Under the pieces are notes generated by a model. It was not told the origin of the DNA and made no database searches. It was given only the letters and a program-made list of their open reading frames with translations. Positions 19,398-27,479 of a stretch of 64,000 nt of DNA are shown here, one piece after another (position 1 is the first letter of the stretch; each line of letters starts with the position of its first letter). The DNA is from Spirosoma aureum (GTDB taxonomy: Bacteria; Bacteroidota; Bacteroidia; Cytophagales; Spirosomataceae). The stretch lies in contig NZ_CP050063.1 of NCBI RefSeq assembly GCF_011604685.1, positions 445,001 through 509,000 of the forward strand, given 5' to 3'. The position numbers and the translations under genes were made by a program.

Positions 19398-21206
19398 ATG
19401 ACCACTGAAAATACCTTTCAGGAACGACAACAACAATTTATAAAGGCCGAAAAGGTTGCTCATCAGCAATACAATCAATTGGCATTTTGGCGCCTTGTCT
19501 GGTTTGTAGGCAGTGTAATCGCTTTCTGGTTGCTAATTCGGTTCGATCAGCAACTGGGCGCTGCACTTTGTTTCCTGATAGGTCTGGCAGGTTTTCTGTT
19601 TCTGCTAAAAAAGCACCAGGCAATTCGCAATGAACGTAACCTGAATCACCATCTGGCCTTTGTTAATCAGGACGAAATTGCTCGACTCAAAAGACAGTAT
19701 TTAAGGCCGGAATCCGGCGATCAGTTTACTAACCCAACCCATTTCTACTCGGGCGATCTGGATGTCTTCGGTAAGCATTCGTTGTTTCGGTTGCTTAATC
19801 GAACCCATACTTACGAGGGCCAGAATCGACTGGCGGCATGGCTTCAGGCCCCCGCTGGTCCCGATGCCGTCAGGCTTCGCCAACTCGCATCGGATGAGTT
19901 AAAGACAAAACTCGATTGGCGACAGCAGTTTGAGGCTTTGGCCTATTCAGAAGAAACGATTACACGATCTCCGGAAGCGCTTGTGAAATGGGCAACGGCC
20001 GACGTTTCGCCCTTGCCGACTTATCTTACTAGTGTACGGTTTTTATTCCCGGCAATTACACTAGGTTTATTCGTGGCCTGGCTGATGGGCTATTTACCCG
20101 GCCTGGCTGTGTTGCTGGCGTTGGCCGTTCATGGCGGAGTGCTAAGTCAAACGTCGGAGCGAGCCAAGGAAGTTAGTGAACAGACATTCGAGATTTCTGC
20201 AGCCTTACGATCATTCTGGTCGTTGTTTCTTCACGCTGAGCAACTGAAGGGTGAAGCCCTACGGCTACACGCCATTGGTGAAGCCTTAAAATCAACTGAT
20301 CAGTTGGCCTCGGAAGCAATTGGGCAACTAGCACAACTGACTGAAGGACTGAACTACCGACGTAATCCCTATTTCTACCTTCTTTTCGGCATTGCTACCT
20401 TGTGGGACATTCATTACCTGTTCCGACTGGAACGCTGGCGAAACGATCACGGTCCCCATCTCAGCCGCTGGTTCGATGCTCTGGGTGAACTTGAAGCACT
20501 TACGAGTCTAGCTGGGTTTTCGTATGCACACCCAACTTACGCTACACCTGATATTATTGATGGGCAATTTATTCTGGATATAAAATCGGCAGCTCACCCC
20601 CTGCTGCCACCCGACCGAAGTGTTGCTAACTCGCTCGCTCTAACCGGCAATGGACAAACGATCCTGATCACTGGTTCGAACATGTCGGGGAAAAGCACGT
20701 TCCTGCGTACGGTTGGAGCAAACGTTGTCCTGGCTCTGGCAGGGGCAGTTGTGAGCGCAGAAGGATTTATTTGCTCGCCGGTACGGGTGTTTACGAGTAT
20801 GCGTACGCAGGATTCGCTCGAAGAGAGTACCTCGTCGTTCTACGCTGAATTAAAACGATTACAGATGCTTATTAGCCTATCAAAACAGCCAACCCGCCTA
20901 CCAGTATTATATTTTCTGGACGAAATTCTGAAGGGAACGAACTCCGCTGACCGGCATCGGGGAGCAGAAGCCCTGATCAGACAACTACACCGTACAACAG
21001 CATCGGGTTTTGTATCGACGCATGATCTTGAACTTGGGCAGCTCACAGATTCGAGCGATTTTGTCCGAAACTACCATTTTCAGTCAGATCTTCACAATGG
21101 CGAACTATTGTTCGATTATAAACTTCGTAACGGCATCTGCGAGAGTTTCAACGCCAGCCAGCTAATGCAGGCCATTGGTATTGAAATCGATGCTCTTCAG
21201 AAGTAA
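19398..21206 (+). CDS. MutS-like ATPase with transmembrane segments
   Basis: The 602-residue protein combines membrane segments with a MutS family ATPase. Two hydrophobic helices lie at about residues 29-70 and two more around 208-240. The C-terminal third is the MutS domain V: Walker A GSNMSGKST near residues 429-437, the RTQDSLEESTSSFYAE loop, Walker B VLYFLDEILKGTNSADR and STHDLELG. It lacks the mismatch-binding N-terminal domain of true MutS. Such proteins are widespread in Bacteroidetes; their role is unknown and not shown to be mismatch repair. Its 3' end overlaps the convergent DUF2279 gene by 10 bases. Confidence 0.87.
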   Translation: MTTENTFQERQQQFIKAEKVAHQQYNQLAFWRLVWFVGSVIAFWLLIRFDQQLGAALCFLIGLAGFLFLLKKHQAIRNERNLNHHLAFVNQDEIARLKRQYLRPESGDQFTNPTHFYSGDLDVFGKHSLFRLLNRTHTYEGQNRLAAWLQAPAGPDAVRLRQLASDELKTKLDWRQQFEALAYSEETITRSPEALVKWATADVSPLPTYLTSVRFLFPAITLGLFVAWLMGYLPGLAVLLALAVHGGVLSQTSERAKEVSEQTFEISAALRSFWSLFLHAEQLKGEALRLHAIGEALKSTDQLASEAIGQLAQLTEGLNYRRNPYFYLLFGIATLWDIHYLFRLERWRNDHGPHLSRWFDALGELEALTSLAGFSYAHPTYATPDIIDGQFILDIKSAAHPLLPPDRSVANSLALTGNGQTILITGSNMSGKSTFLRTVGANVVLALAGAVVSAEGFICSPVRVFTSMRTQDSLEESTSSFYAELKRLQMLISLSKQPTRLPVLYFLDEILKGTNSADRHRGAEALIRQLHRTTASGFVSTHDLELGQLTDSSDFVRNYHFQSDLHNGELLFDYKLRNGICESFNASQLMQAIGIEIDALQK

Positions 21207-22159
21207 AGCCAGTGCCAGTGTACTTTCGGCCCAATTTGTAGCGTTGGCGCTGGAATCTTTATGTATTTGATTAATCCCAGTAATAATCTAGTAGCTCTAC
21301 TACGAGGTTTTAGAAGCTTAACCAGGTTTATATCGGGGGAAAAATACCATTCGTGTCGCCCGCCCAGACCGTCGTGGCGGATGCTCCAGCTTTCGGCTTC
21401 CAATCCCATGCCAACCGAAAGTTGCAGCCAGTCGGGCCAAATATGCCGCCAATGTTGACCACCGAAATGTTCAGGCGAAAACGAAAACCAGTACGTCTGG
21501 TTCAGGTAATCGTCAATGGAGAAGCGTTGTCGGGGAATGCCGCGCTCGTCGAAATATTTCGATGTCTGTTGCCAGTAGCTGACTTTCCACTGTGAATCGC
21601 GCAGAAATCCCGATCGGTGCTGTGCCATCGGCCAGAAGCCACCGAGAGTGCCAGCTGCAACATCGCGCAAACTGAAGCCATAGGTTGGCGAATAGGCGTC
21701 TTTCAGTTCAATTCCCAGCTCTACAAAAGCTGCCGATCCTAAGGCCAGCCATTCGGCTTTCTTCTGGGTAACTCCAGCCCAGCGAAAAGCATTGTAGTAA
21801 GTTTCTGAAATAAAAATACCACCTGCCAGATGAGCTACTTTATCGAGGCCACTGGCATACGTTAAATCCCGTCCTTTATCAAAATGGAAAGGAACACCTC
21901 TTCCATTCCACCATGTTCGTTCAAGATAGACATACGTAGACCCAAGCGTGAGGAATGACGTTCCTCCAACGGCCCATAAACGGCTTGCTTTTGGGTTAAG
22001 AATGTAAAACTGACTACTATCAGGTAAGACAGGTAAAGAGTCAGGGAATAAGGCATTTAGAACAGCTACTAAAAATAGAGCTTTCAAACGTTTAGTCAGA
22101 TAAAGTCTAAAAAGTGTAAATAAAGTTACATATCGTTGATTTACATTGACTATGGGCAA
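21197..22159 (-). CDS. DUF2279 domain protein, envelope associated
   Basis: The core matches DUF2279 (YfiM-like): DKVAHLAGGIFISETYYNAFRW, FVELGIELKDAYSPTYGFSLRD, DVAAGTLGGFWP and a C-terminal EHFGGQHWRHIWPDWLQLSVGMG. The function is unknown; family members are thought to be envelope proteins. The start is uncertain because no in-frame ATG exists before the conserved core. The coordinate given uses a TTG at 22159, but a TTG at 22087 would place a signal-like stretch (LKALFLVAVLNALFPDS) right at the N terminus and is at least as likely. It converges with the MutS-like gene and overlaps it by 10 bases. Confidence 0.75.
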   Translation of the reverse strand: MPIVNVNQRYVTLFTLFRLYLTKRLKALFLVAVLNALFPDSLPVLPDSSQFYILNPKASRLWAVGGTSFLTLGSTYVYLERTWWNGRGVPFHFDKGRDLTYASGLDKVAHLAGGIFISETYYNAFRWAGVTQKKAEWLALGSAAFVELGIELKDAYSPTYGFSLRDVAAGTLGGFWPMAQHRSGFLRDSQWKVSYWQQTSKYFDERGIPRQRFSIDDYLNQTYWFSFSPEHFGGQHWRHIWPDWLQLSVGMGLEAESWSIRHDGLGGRHEWYFSPDINLVKLLKPRSRATRLLLGLIKYIKIPAPTLQIGPKVHWHWLYF

Positions 22160-22242
22160 AAAATATTCTTATTTAAGGGCGAGATAGTGTGAGAATTATA
22201 CGGTTGTATCGGCGTAGAATCCAAAACAACCCATTGTACTAC

Positions 22243-22272
22243 TTGTTAGATTTACGGAAAGCAGTATCTTTG
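22243..22272 (+). promoter_or_regulatory. Consensus promoter firing into a 34-base palindrome
   Basis: TTG (22243-22245), a 19-base spacer and TATCTTTG (22265-22272) followed by C match the Bacteroidetes consensus as well as the tRNA-Phe promoter does. The expected start point is about 22277-22279, the first bases of the palindrome. The next plus-strand start codon is at 22609. Confidence 0.7.
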
Positions 22273-22276
22273 CAAG

Positions 22277-22310
22277 CCAACAAATAGTATGCAAGCATAC
22301 TATTTGTTGG
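22277..22310 (+). repeat. Perfect 16-bp inverted repeat with 2-base spacer
   Basis: CCAACAAATAGTATGC and its exact reverse complement are separated by AA. As RNA it would form an extended hairpin at the very 5' end of the predicted transcript. As DNA it could be a dyad operator. No T tract follows, so it is not an ordinary terminator. Confidence 0.85.
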
Positions 22311-22370
22311 CGGTCTGACTTTGTGAAGAGGAAGCTAATCTCCGAAGTAAACGGAAGCCATAAAGACAAT

Positions 22371-22399
22371 AAAAAAAGCCTTTCCGATTGGAAAGGCTT
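22371..22399 (-). terminator. Terminator of the tRNA-Phe gene
   Basis: On the minus strand AGCCTTTCC and GGAAAGGCT pair around a 4-base loop and are followed by seven T residues. It lies 10 bases past the encoded CCA of the tRNA. Confidence 0.9.
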
Positions 22400-22408
22400 A
22401 CGTTAAGG

Positions 22409-22484
22409 TGGTGGTGATGGACGGAATCGAACCGCCGACACAAGGATTTTCAGTCCTTTGCTCTACCAACTGAGCTACATCACC
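22409..22484 (-). tRNA. tRNA-Phe (anticodon GAA), CCA encoded
   Basis: The minus strand starts GGTGATGTAGCTCAGTTGG, has the anticodon loop CTGAAAATC with anticodon GAA, the T arm GGCGGTTCGATTCCGTC and the acceptor 3' half CATCACC followed by A and a templated CCA. Acceptor, D, anticodon and T stems all pair. Length is 76 bases with CCA. Confidence 0.98.
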
Positions 22485-22496
22485 TAAACGTGGGTG

Positions 22497-22526
22497 CAAA
22501 AGTACGTGGTTAGTGCGGTTTTGCAA
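22497..22526 (-). promoter_or_regulatory. Promoter of tRNA-Phe
   Basis: On the minus strand TTG (22526-22524), 19 bases and TACTTTTG (22504-22497) followed by C form a consensus Bacteroidetes promoter. The start point would fall about 5-8 bases before the mature tRNA end. Confidence 0.8.
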
Positions 22527-22608
22527 CACATTGACGAGTTTTTTTTTAGTAAAGTACCGTTTCCCGAATCACTTTGCTGATTATCAGGCGAAACAAGCCC
22601 TTAAACGA

Positions 22609-23982
22609 ATGGAAATTTTTCAACAGATTTTATTTGTCGCTGCTCTGGCTGCGACGGCGTGGTACATAACCAAACGAATTCGACTCATTTCAAGGGCTAT
22701 TAAACTGGGTCGACCAGAGAATCGTTTTGATCACCCCGACGAACGATTAAAAACAATGGTATTGGTGGCATTTGGCCAAAAAAAGATGTTTACAAATCTG
22801 CTGGTTGGTAGCATGCATTTTGTTATCTATACTGGATTTATCATCATCAATATTGAGATTCTGGAAATTATTTTAGATGGTATTCTGGGGACGCATCGGC
22901 TGTTTGCTCCCTACATTAAACCAATCTATCCGATTCTGATCGACGTATTTGAGGTTCTCGCCTTTGGAGTCCTGGCGGTCTGTGTTGTGTTTCTGTGTCG
23001 TCGGTTTATTGCACGGGTTAGCCGTCTACAGGCTGAACGACACCGGGAATTGCGCGGGTGGCCAATTTCTGATGCAACCCTCATTCTGACGGCCGAAATT
23101 TTATTGATGATTGCCTTCCTGACCTGGAACGCATCTGACAGCGTGTTGCGTGATCGGGGTGTAGGCCATTATGGTGAACTACAGCGTATTGTTCCTGATT
23201 TTTTAGTCAGCCAGTATCTGAAGCCCCTTTTTTCGGGTTTCAGTGATACGGTTCTGGTCGTTTATGAACGCACAGCCTGGTGGCTGCATATCCTGGGTAT
23301 TCTGGCCTTTGCGATCTACGTTACCTACTCGAAACACCTGCATATTGCACTTGGCTTTCCGAACGTCTATTTTTCAGATCTCCAGCCAAAAGGTGAAATG
23401 CAGAACATGCCCGAAATTACTAAAGAGGTCCAGCTTGCCCTGGGATTGCCCGTAACTACATCTGATGGCACCCAGGTCAACGACAACGGTGAACAACCCG
23501 TTGAGGTAGGCCGATTTGGTGCCAAGGACGTACAGGACCTGAAATGGATTAATCTCATGAACGCCTATAGCTGTACGGAGTGTGGTCGCTGTACGGCCGC
23601 TTGCCCGGCTAATATTACAGGTAAAAAACTCTCACCCCGTAAGATCATGATGGACACACGCGATCGCCTGGAGGAGATTCAGCACGGTTGGCAAACGCAT
23701 GGTAATGATTACAAAGACGATAAATCACTCCTGAACGACTACATTACAGCCGAAGAGCTCAATGCCTGCACCACTTGTCAGGCGTGTATAAATGCCTGTC
23801 CGATCAATATTAATCCGCTGGATATTATTCTGCAATTACGTCGCTATCGGGTTATGGAAGAATCACAGGCACCCGCTTCCTGGAACGCGATGTTCAGTAA
23901 TATTGAGAATAATATGGCCCCCTGGAAATTCTCGCCAAGCGATCGTTTTAATTGGGCCGATCAGGTTAATGACGCTAAATAA
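22609..23982 (+). CDS. Membrane iron-sulfur oxidoreductase subunit (HdrC/E-like)
   Basis: The 457-residue protein has an N-terminal membrane part of about five helices and a cytosolic part with two [4Fe-4S] ferredoxin motifs, CTECGRCTAACP and CTTCQACINACP. It resembles the cytochrome-b-like plus ferredoxin subunit that partners CCG-domain proteins in heterodisulfide-reductase-like complexes. The ATG at 22609 (MEIFQQILFVAAL) starts directly at the first helix and is preferred over one 96 bases upstream. It would carry electrons at the inner membrane; donor and acceptor are unknown. The next gene encodes the matching CCG subunit. Confidence 0.83.
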   Translation: MEIFQQILFVAALAATAWYITKRIRLISRAIKLGRPENRFDHPDERLKTMVLVAFGQKKMFTNLLVGSMHFVIYTGFIIINIEILEIILDGILGTHRLFAPYIKPIYPILIDVFEVLAFGVLAVCVVFLCRRFIARVSRLQAERHRELRGWPISDATLILTAEILLMIAFLTWNASDSVLRDRGVGHYGELQRIVPDFLVSQYLKPLFSGFSDTVLVVYERTAWWLHILGILAFAIYVTYSKHLHIALGFPNVYFSDLQPKGEMQNMPEITKEVQLALGLPVTTSDGTQVNDNGEQPVEVGRFGAKDVQDLKWINLMNAYSCTECGRCTAACPANITGKKLSPRKIMMDTRDRLEEIQHGWQTHGNDYKDDKSLLNDYITAEELNACTTCQACINACPININPLDIILQLRRYRVMEESQAPASWNAMFSNIENNMAPWKFSPSDRFNWADQVNDAK

Positions 23983-24024
23983 GTTTATAGCTGATTAACA
24001 GGCTATGAACCTTAAACCTACATC

Positions 24025-24828
24025 ATGACACAGGAAGTAAAAACATACACCGTTCCGACAATGGCCGATATGGCCGCGTCGGGTGAAGAACCGGAAATTC
24101 TGTTTTGGGTCGGCTGTGCTGGCTCATTCGATGATCGCTATAAACGAGTAACGATTGCCTTCGTTCGTATTCTAAACCATGTTGGCATTAAGTTCGCCGT
24201 ACTGGGGCCAGAGGAAGCCTGCACAGGTGATCCGGCCCGTCGTGCCGGGAATGAGTTTTTGTTCCAGATGCAGGCCATGTCGAATATTCAGGTACTGAAT
24301 GGCTATAATGTCAAAAAAATTGTGACAGCCTGCCCGCACTGCTTCAACACGCTTAAGAATGAGTATCCCGAATTGGGGGGAAATTATGAAGTAATTCACC
24401 ATTCGCAGTTTTTACAGGGACTTATCAACGAAGGCCGGGTTCGGGTTAAGGATGGACAGTCGTTTAAAGGACGGCGAATAACATTTCATGACTCATGCTA
24501 TCTGGGCCGGGCCAATAAAGTCTATGAAGCTCCCCGCGACGTTTTGGCAGCTCTGGATGCCGATCTGGTCGAGATGAAACGAGTACGAGCTAATGGTTTA
24601 TGCTGTGGAGCGGGTGGTGGACAGTATTTCAAAGAACCGGAACCCGGCAAAAAAGACGTGAACGTAGAGCGCGTTGAGGAGGCACTCGGTACCGGCGCTG
24701 ACACCATTGCCGTAGCTTGCCCATTCTGCATGACTATGATGTCTGATGGGGTAAAAAATAAAAATCGTGAAGATTCCGTTCGGGTTTATGACATTTCGGA
24801 ACTCATAGCACAGGGTCAGGGATTGTAA
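24025..24828 (+). CDS. CCG-domain iron-sulfur protein (HdrB/HdrD/GlcF-like)
   Basis: The 267-residue protein contains two Cys-rich CCG-type motifs: CPHCFNTLKNEYP in the first half, and HDSCYLGR with GLCCGAGGGQ plus a final CPFCMTMM in the second. Such domains bind a noncubane [4Fe-4S] cluster in heterodisulfide reductases and related oxidoreductases. The pair with the preceding membrane ferredoxin gene (43 bases upstream) is conserved across Bacteroidetes. No transmembrane segment is visible, so it probably docks on the membrane partner. The substrate is not known. Confidence 0.86.
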   Translation: MTQEVKTYTVPTMADMAASGEEPEILFWVGCAGSFDDRYKRVTIAFVRILNHVGIKFAVLGPEEACTGDPARRAGNEFLFQMQAMSNIQVLNGYNVKKIVTACPHCFNTLKNEYPELGGNYEVIHHSQFLQGLINEGRVRVKDGQSFKGRRITFHDSCYLGRANKVYEAPRDVLAALDADLVEMKRVRANGLCCGAGGGQYFKEPEPGKKDVNVERVEEALGTGADTIAVACPFCMTMMSDGVKNKNREDSVRVYDISELIAQGQGL

Positions 24829-24909
24829 AAGAGTGGTCGAATGGTGAATGGAAGTGATCCTAACCTTGTTAATCAGTCATGGTTCTTAATTCATTCTATA
24901 TCATTTAAA

Positions 24910-25422
24910 ATGTACGTTGACTTTGACAAGCTGCCCGATCATGCCCGCGTATGGGTTTATCAGGCAAACCGCCCCCTTTCGGACGGAGAGGTACGTGTGA
25001 TTGGAGAGACGTTGAAACCAGCTCTGAGCCAATGGGCTGCTCATGGTCAGCCATTGCTGGCATCGGCATTGGTTATTGAAAACCGGTTTGTCGTTGTTGG
25101 CGTAGACGAAGGCTACAATTTGCCGAGTGGGTGCTCAATTGATGCATCGGTTCGAACCTTACAGGACATTGGTCGTCAATTAAGTGATAATAGCGGCTCT
25201 GTCGATTTTTTTGATCGTTCGGCGGCAGTGCAGAATGCCGATGGTTCAGTGGCGGTATATCCTTTGCCTGCGATTAAATCGGCCGTTACGGATGGCCTCC
25301 TGAACCCCAATACAACTGTATTTAATACACTGGTTAAAACAAAAGCGGAGTTTTTGGCAGAATGGCATGTCAGAGCTGCCGATTCCTGGCTTAAGCGGTA
25401 TTTTAAATCTGCAGTAGCCTAA
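24910..25422 (+). CDS. Conserved Bacteroidetes protein, often labelled ABC transporter ATPase
   Basis: The 170-residue protein begins MYVDFDKLPDHARVWVYQANRPLSDGEV and carries the block GQPLLASALVIENRFVVVGVDE followed by PSGCSIDASVRTLQDIG. It matches a small conserved Bacteroidetes family usually labelled 'ABC transporter ATPase', but no Walker A or Walker B motif is visible, so that label looks wrong. ATG at 24910 is chosen because conservation begins there; an ATG at 24841 would add 23 unrelated residues. It follows the iron-sulfur pair closely and may be part of that operon. Confidence 0.72.
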   Translation: MYVDFDKLPDHARVWVYQANRPLSDGEVRVIGETLKPALSQWAAHGQPLLASALVIENRFVVVGVDEGYNLPSGCSIDASVRTLQDIGRQLSDNSGSVDFFDRSAAVQNADGSVAVYPLPAIKSAVTDGLLNPNTTVFNTLVKTKAEFLAEWHVRAADSWLKRYFKSAVA

Positions 25423-25442
25423 GAATTCGTAGATCTGTAAGA

Positions 25443-25481
25443 GAATCAGCCGCTAGCCAGATAATCGCTAGTGGCTGATTC
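25443..25481 (+). terminator. Hairpin closing the iron-sulfur operon
   Basis: GAATCAGCCGCTAGC pairs with GCTAGTGGCTGATTC over 15 bp with one G-T pair and a 9-base loop. The following T tract is weak (CGATTTAAC). Confidence 0.7.
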
Positions 25482-25669
25482 GATTTAACAGGAAATCATT
25501 CGTAAACGTTCCCTGCCAAATCGTCATATTTAATTGATTTTGAGCCGTTTTTTGAACAAAGGAGTGATTTTTGCAGTCAAGTCTTAATACGGCTCAACGA
25601 ATTGCTTGTGTATAATTATCGAATTCGTTGAGTATTGCCGACGGTAAAAGGCAATTAACTCTTACTTTT

Positions 25670-26350
25670 ATGGCGACCATACAAGAAGTTATGTCAGATA
25701 CGCCAACTCGCGACGACGACCAATTGCTACCCGACGGCGATCCTATTGACCAGCCCTCGGCCGACACACCTGCCCGTGGTTATACCGACGAGCAGAAGTA
25801 TCGGATTTTCAACAAGGAGTTCATGCCCCACATTGACTCCATGTACAACTTTGCTTTTCGCTTAACAACCGACGAAGACGATGCCAATGATCTCGTTCAG
25901 GATACTTATTTAAAGGCATTTCGATTCATTTCGTCCTTTGAGCAAGGAACTAACGCAAAGGCATGGCTGTTTCGGATTCTGAAGAACAGCTTCATCAACG
26001 ATTATAGAAAAAAGAGTAAGGAGCCAGCTAAGGTAGATTATCAGGACGTTGAAACGACCTATAATTCTGAAGATGCCGAAGCTGAGCATACCGTCGACCT
26101 GAGGGCCGAATCCGTTTCTGATCTGATCGGTGACGAAGTGGCAACTGCCCTGAATTCGTTGCCGGTAGATTTCCGGACTGTAATTATTCTTTGCGATATT
26201 GAAGGATTCACATACGAAGAGATGGCCAAGATTCTGGACATTCCTATCGGTACAGTTCGATCTCGCTTACACCGTGCCCGGAACCTATTGAAAGAAAAAT
26301 TGCGTGATTACGCATCATCAATGGGTTATAATGAAGAAAATGAAGAATAA
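25670..26350 (+). CDS. ECF-type RNA polymerase sigma factor
   Basis: The 226-residue protein has a 55-residue acidic, unstructured lead and then sigma region 2 (YNFAFRLTTDEDDANDLVQDTYLKAFRF, with the -10 binding helix) and region 4 (VIILCDIEGFTYEEMAKILDIPIGTVRSRLHRAR, helix-turn-helix). It lacks region 3, as ECF sigmas do. ATG at 25670 is chosen; a TTG 42 bases upstream is a poorer option and an ATG at 25691 is also possible. A Cys-rich anti-sigma-like gene follows 80 bases downstream, so the pair likely forms a regulated switch. Confidence 0.9.
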   Translation: MATIQEVMSDTPTRDDDQLLPDGDPIDQPSADTPARGYTDEQKYRIFNKEFMPHIDSMYNFAFRLTTDEDDANDLVQDTYLKAFRFISSFEQGTNAKAWLFRILKNSFINDYRKKSKEPAKVDYQDVETTYNSEDAEAEHTVDLRAESVSDLIGDEVATALNSLPVDFRTVIILCDIEGFTYEEMAKILDIPIGTVRSRLHRARNLLKEKLRDYASSMGYNEENEE

Positions 26351-26430
26351 ACCGAACTTTTTCTACGCATATTTTGGTTCTGCTAGTAACTTAACGTATT
26401 ATTATTCTTGGAATAAATAAGACTTTTCCA

Positions 26431-26721
26431 ATGCAAACGTCGTTACCATCGTCATCTTCATCCAACGCAAAGCCTGAGATGAAAGAACATTGCAGTCACA
26501 GGACAGACTGCCTGAAGATGATTCAATTAATTCTGGACGGGGAGGCAACCGAGCAGCAGCTCGCCAGATTAAAGGTCAATCTTGAATCCTGTAAACCTTG
26601 TATCGAGATGTACCATCTCGAAAAAGAAGTAAAAGAATTATTGACCAAGCGAATAGAAAAGAGATGCTGCCCCGACCAATTGGTGGCGACGATCAAATCT
26701 AAAATCCTGAGTTTCAGTTAA
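26431..26721 (+). CDS. Anti-sigma factor-like Cys-rich protein
   Basis: The 96-residue protein resembles zinc-binding anti-sigma (ZAS) domains: an N-terminal helix with CLKMIQLILDGEATEQQLARL, then NLESCKPCIEMYHLEKEV, and a last Cys pair in KRCCPDQL. In a canonical ZAS the motif is HxxxCxxC; here the His position is Asn (NLESCKPC), so zinc may be bound through other Cys or His residues such as HCSHRTDC. Position behind the ECF sigma gene supports the role. It has no membrane segment, so it would be a soluble, perhaps redox-sensing, regulator. Confidence 0.75.
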   Translation: MQTSLPSSSSSNAKPEMKEHCSHRTDCLKMIQLILDGEATEQQLARLKVNLESCKPCIEMYHLEKEVKELLTKRIEKRCCPDQLVATIKSKILSFS

Positions 26722-26736
26722 TAATTAGTATACAAG

Positions 26737-26788
26737 TTGGGGTAATTAAGGAAATGCTTTTATAAGCTGCCTTAATTACCCCAATTTA
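26737..26788 (+). terminator. Terminator of the sigma/anti-sigma operon
   Basis: TTGGGGTAATTAAGG (26737-26751) pairs perfectly with CCTTAATTACCCCAA (26770-26784), 15 bp, with a small inner GCTT/AAGC stem, then TTTATTTA. It ends about 25 bases before the gmk start. Confidence 0.8.
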
Positions 26789-26813
26789 TTTACCCAATTA
26801 ATCATCACCCACT

Positions 26814-27413
26814 TTGGACGGTAAACTTATCATTTTTTCAGCCCCTTCTGGTTCCGGGAAAACAACGATTGTCAAGCATTTGCTGGCCGAGAACGATAAT
26901 CTCGGCTTTTCCATTTCGGCCTGTACGCGTGATCGCCGGGGGCGGAGCGAAGTAAACGGTAAAGATTATTATTTCCTTACGCCAGAAGAATTTAAGCAAA
27001 AGATTGATAATGATGAATTTGTGGAGTGGGAGGAAGTTTATACGGGCGCTTTTTATGGGACGTTAAAATCAGAAATCGAACGCCTTTGGGCCAACGGTAA
27101 GCATGTGTTGTTCGATGTTGACGTTCAGGGCGGCTTAAAGCTAAAAGAGTATTACGGTGATAAAGCGCTGGCCGTTTTTGTACAGGTACCCAACGAGGAA
27201 ACACTACGCCAACGCCTGATTGGTCGTGGCTCGGAAACAGAAGAAAGCCTGTCAAAACGATTATTCAAAGTCCATTTTGAAATGAGCTTTAAGAATCGCT
27301 TCGATGTAATTCTGGTTAATGATGAGTTAGATACATCGCTGGAAAAGGCGCAGAAACTCGTCGATGATTTCGTCCTGGAAAGCAAAGCACCCGCTAAAGG
27401 AACCGTTATATAA
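26814..27413 (+). CDS. gmk: Guanylate kinase, TTG start
   Basis: Guanylate kinase phosphorylates GMP to GDP. The 199-residue protein shows the P-loop [10 protein letters not shown], the GMP-binding segment [20 protein letters not shown], and [13 protein letters not shown], all diagnostic. The start must be TTG at 26814 (TTG GAC GGT AAA): an in-frame TAA lies at 26799-26801 and there is no ATG before the P-loop. Low translation from TTG may be regulatory. nadD follows 66 bases downstream. Confidence 0.96.
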   Translation: MDGKLIIFSAPSGSGKTTIVKHLLAENDNLGFSISACTRDRRGRSEVNGKDYYFLTPEEFKQKIDNDEFVEWEEVYTGAFYGTLKSEIERLWANGKHVLFDVDVQGGLKLKEYYGDKALAVFVQVPNEETLRQRLIGRGSETEESLSKRLFKVHFEMSFKNRFDVILVNDELDTSLEKAQKLVDDFVLESKAPAKGTVI

Positions 27414-27432
27414 TCGTATTGGGAGTGGGAAG

Positions 27433-27470
27433 TAGGTGCGAGCGTAGCTGCTTACACCTATTTCACGCTC
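27433..27470 (+). promoter_or_regulatory. Possible pseudoknot in the gmk-nadD gap
   Basis: TAGGTG (27433-27438) pairs with CACCTA (27455-27460), and GAGCGT (27440-27445) pairs with ACGCTC (27465-27470). The arms are in a-b-a'-b' order, so the two 6-bp stems form an H-type pseudoknot that ends 9 bases before the nadD start codon. A GGAG/CTCC pair could enclose it. It could be a translation control element, or a chance feature of a repetitive GGGAGT/GGGAAGT stretch. Confidence 0.4.
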
Positions 27471-27479
27471 ATTGCTCCT

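Noticed and set aside
22277..22310. The palindrome as an insertion sequence end or attachment site
   Set aside because: No transposase, no target duplication and no second copy seen in the window.
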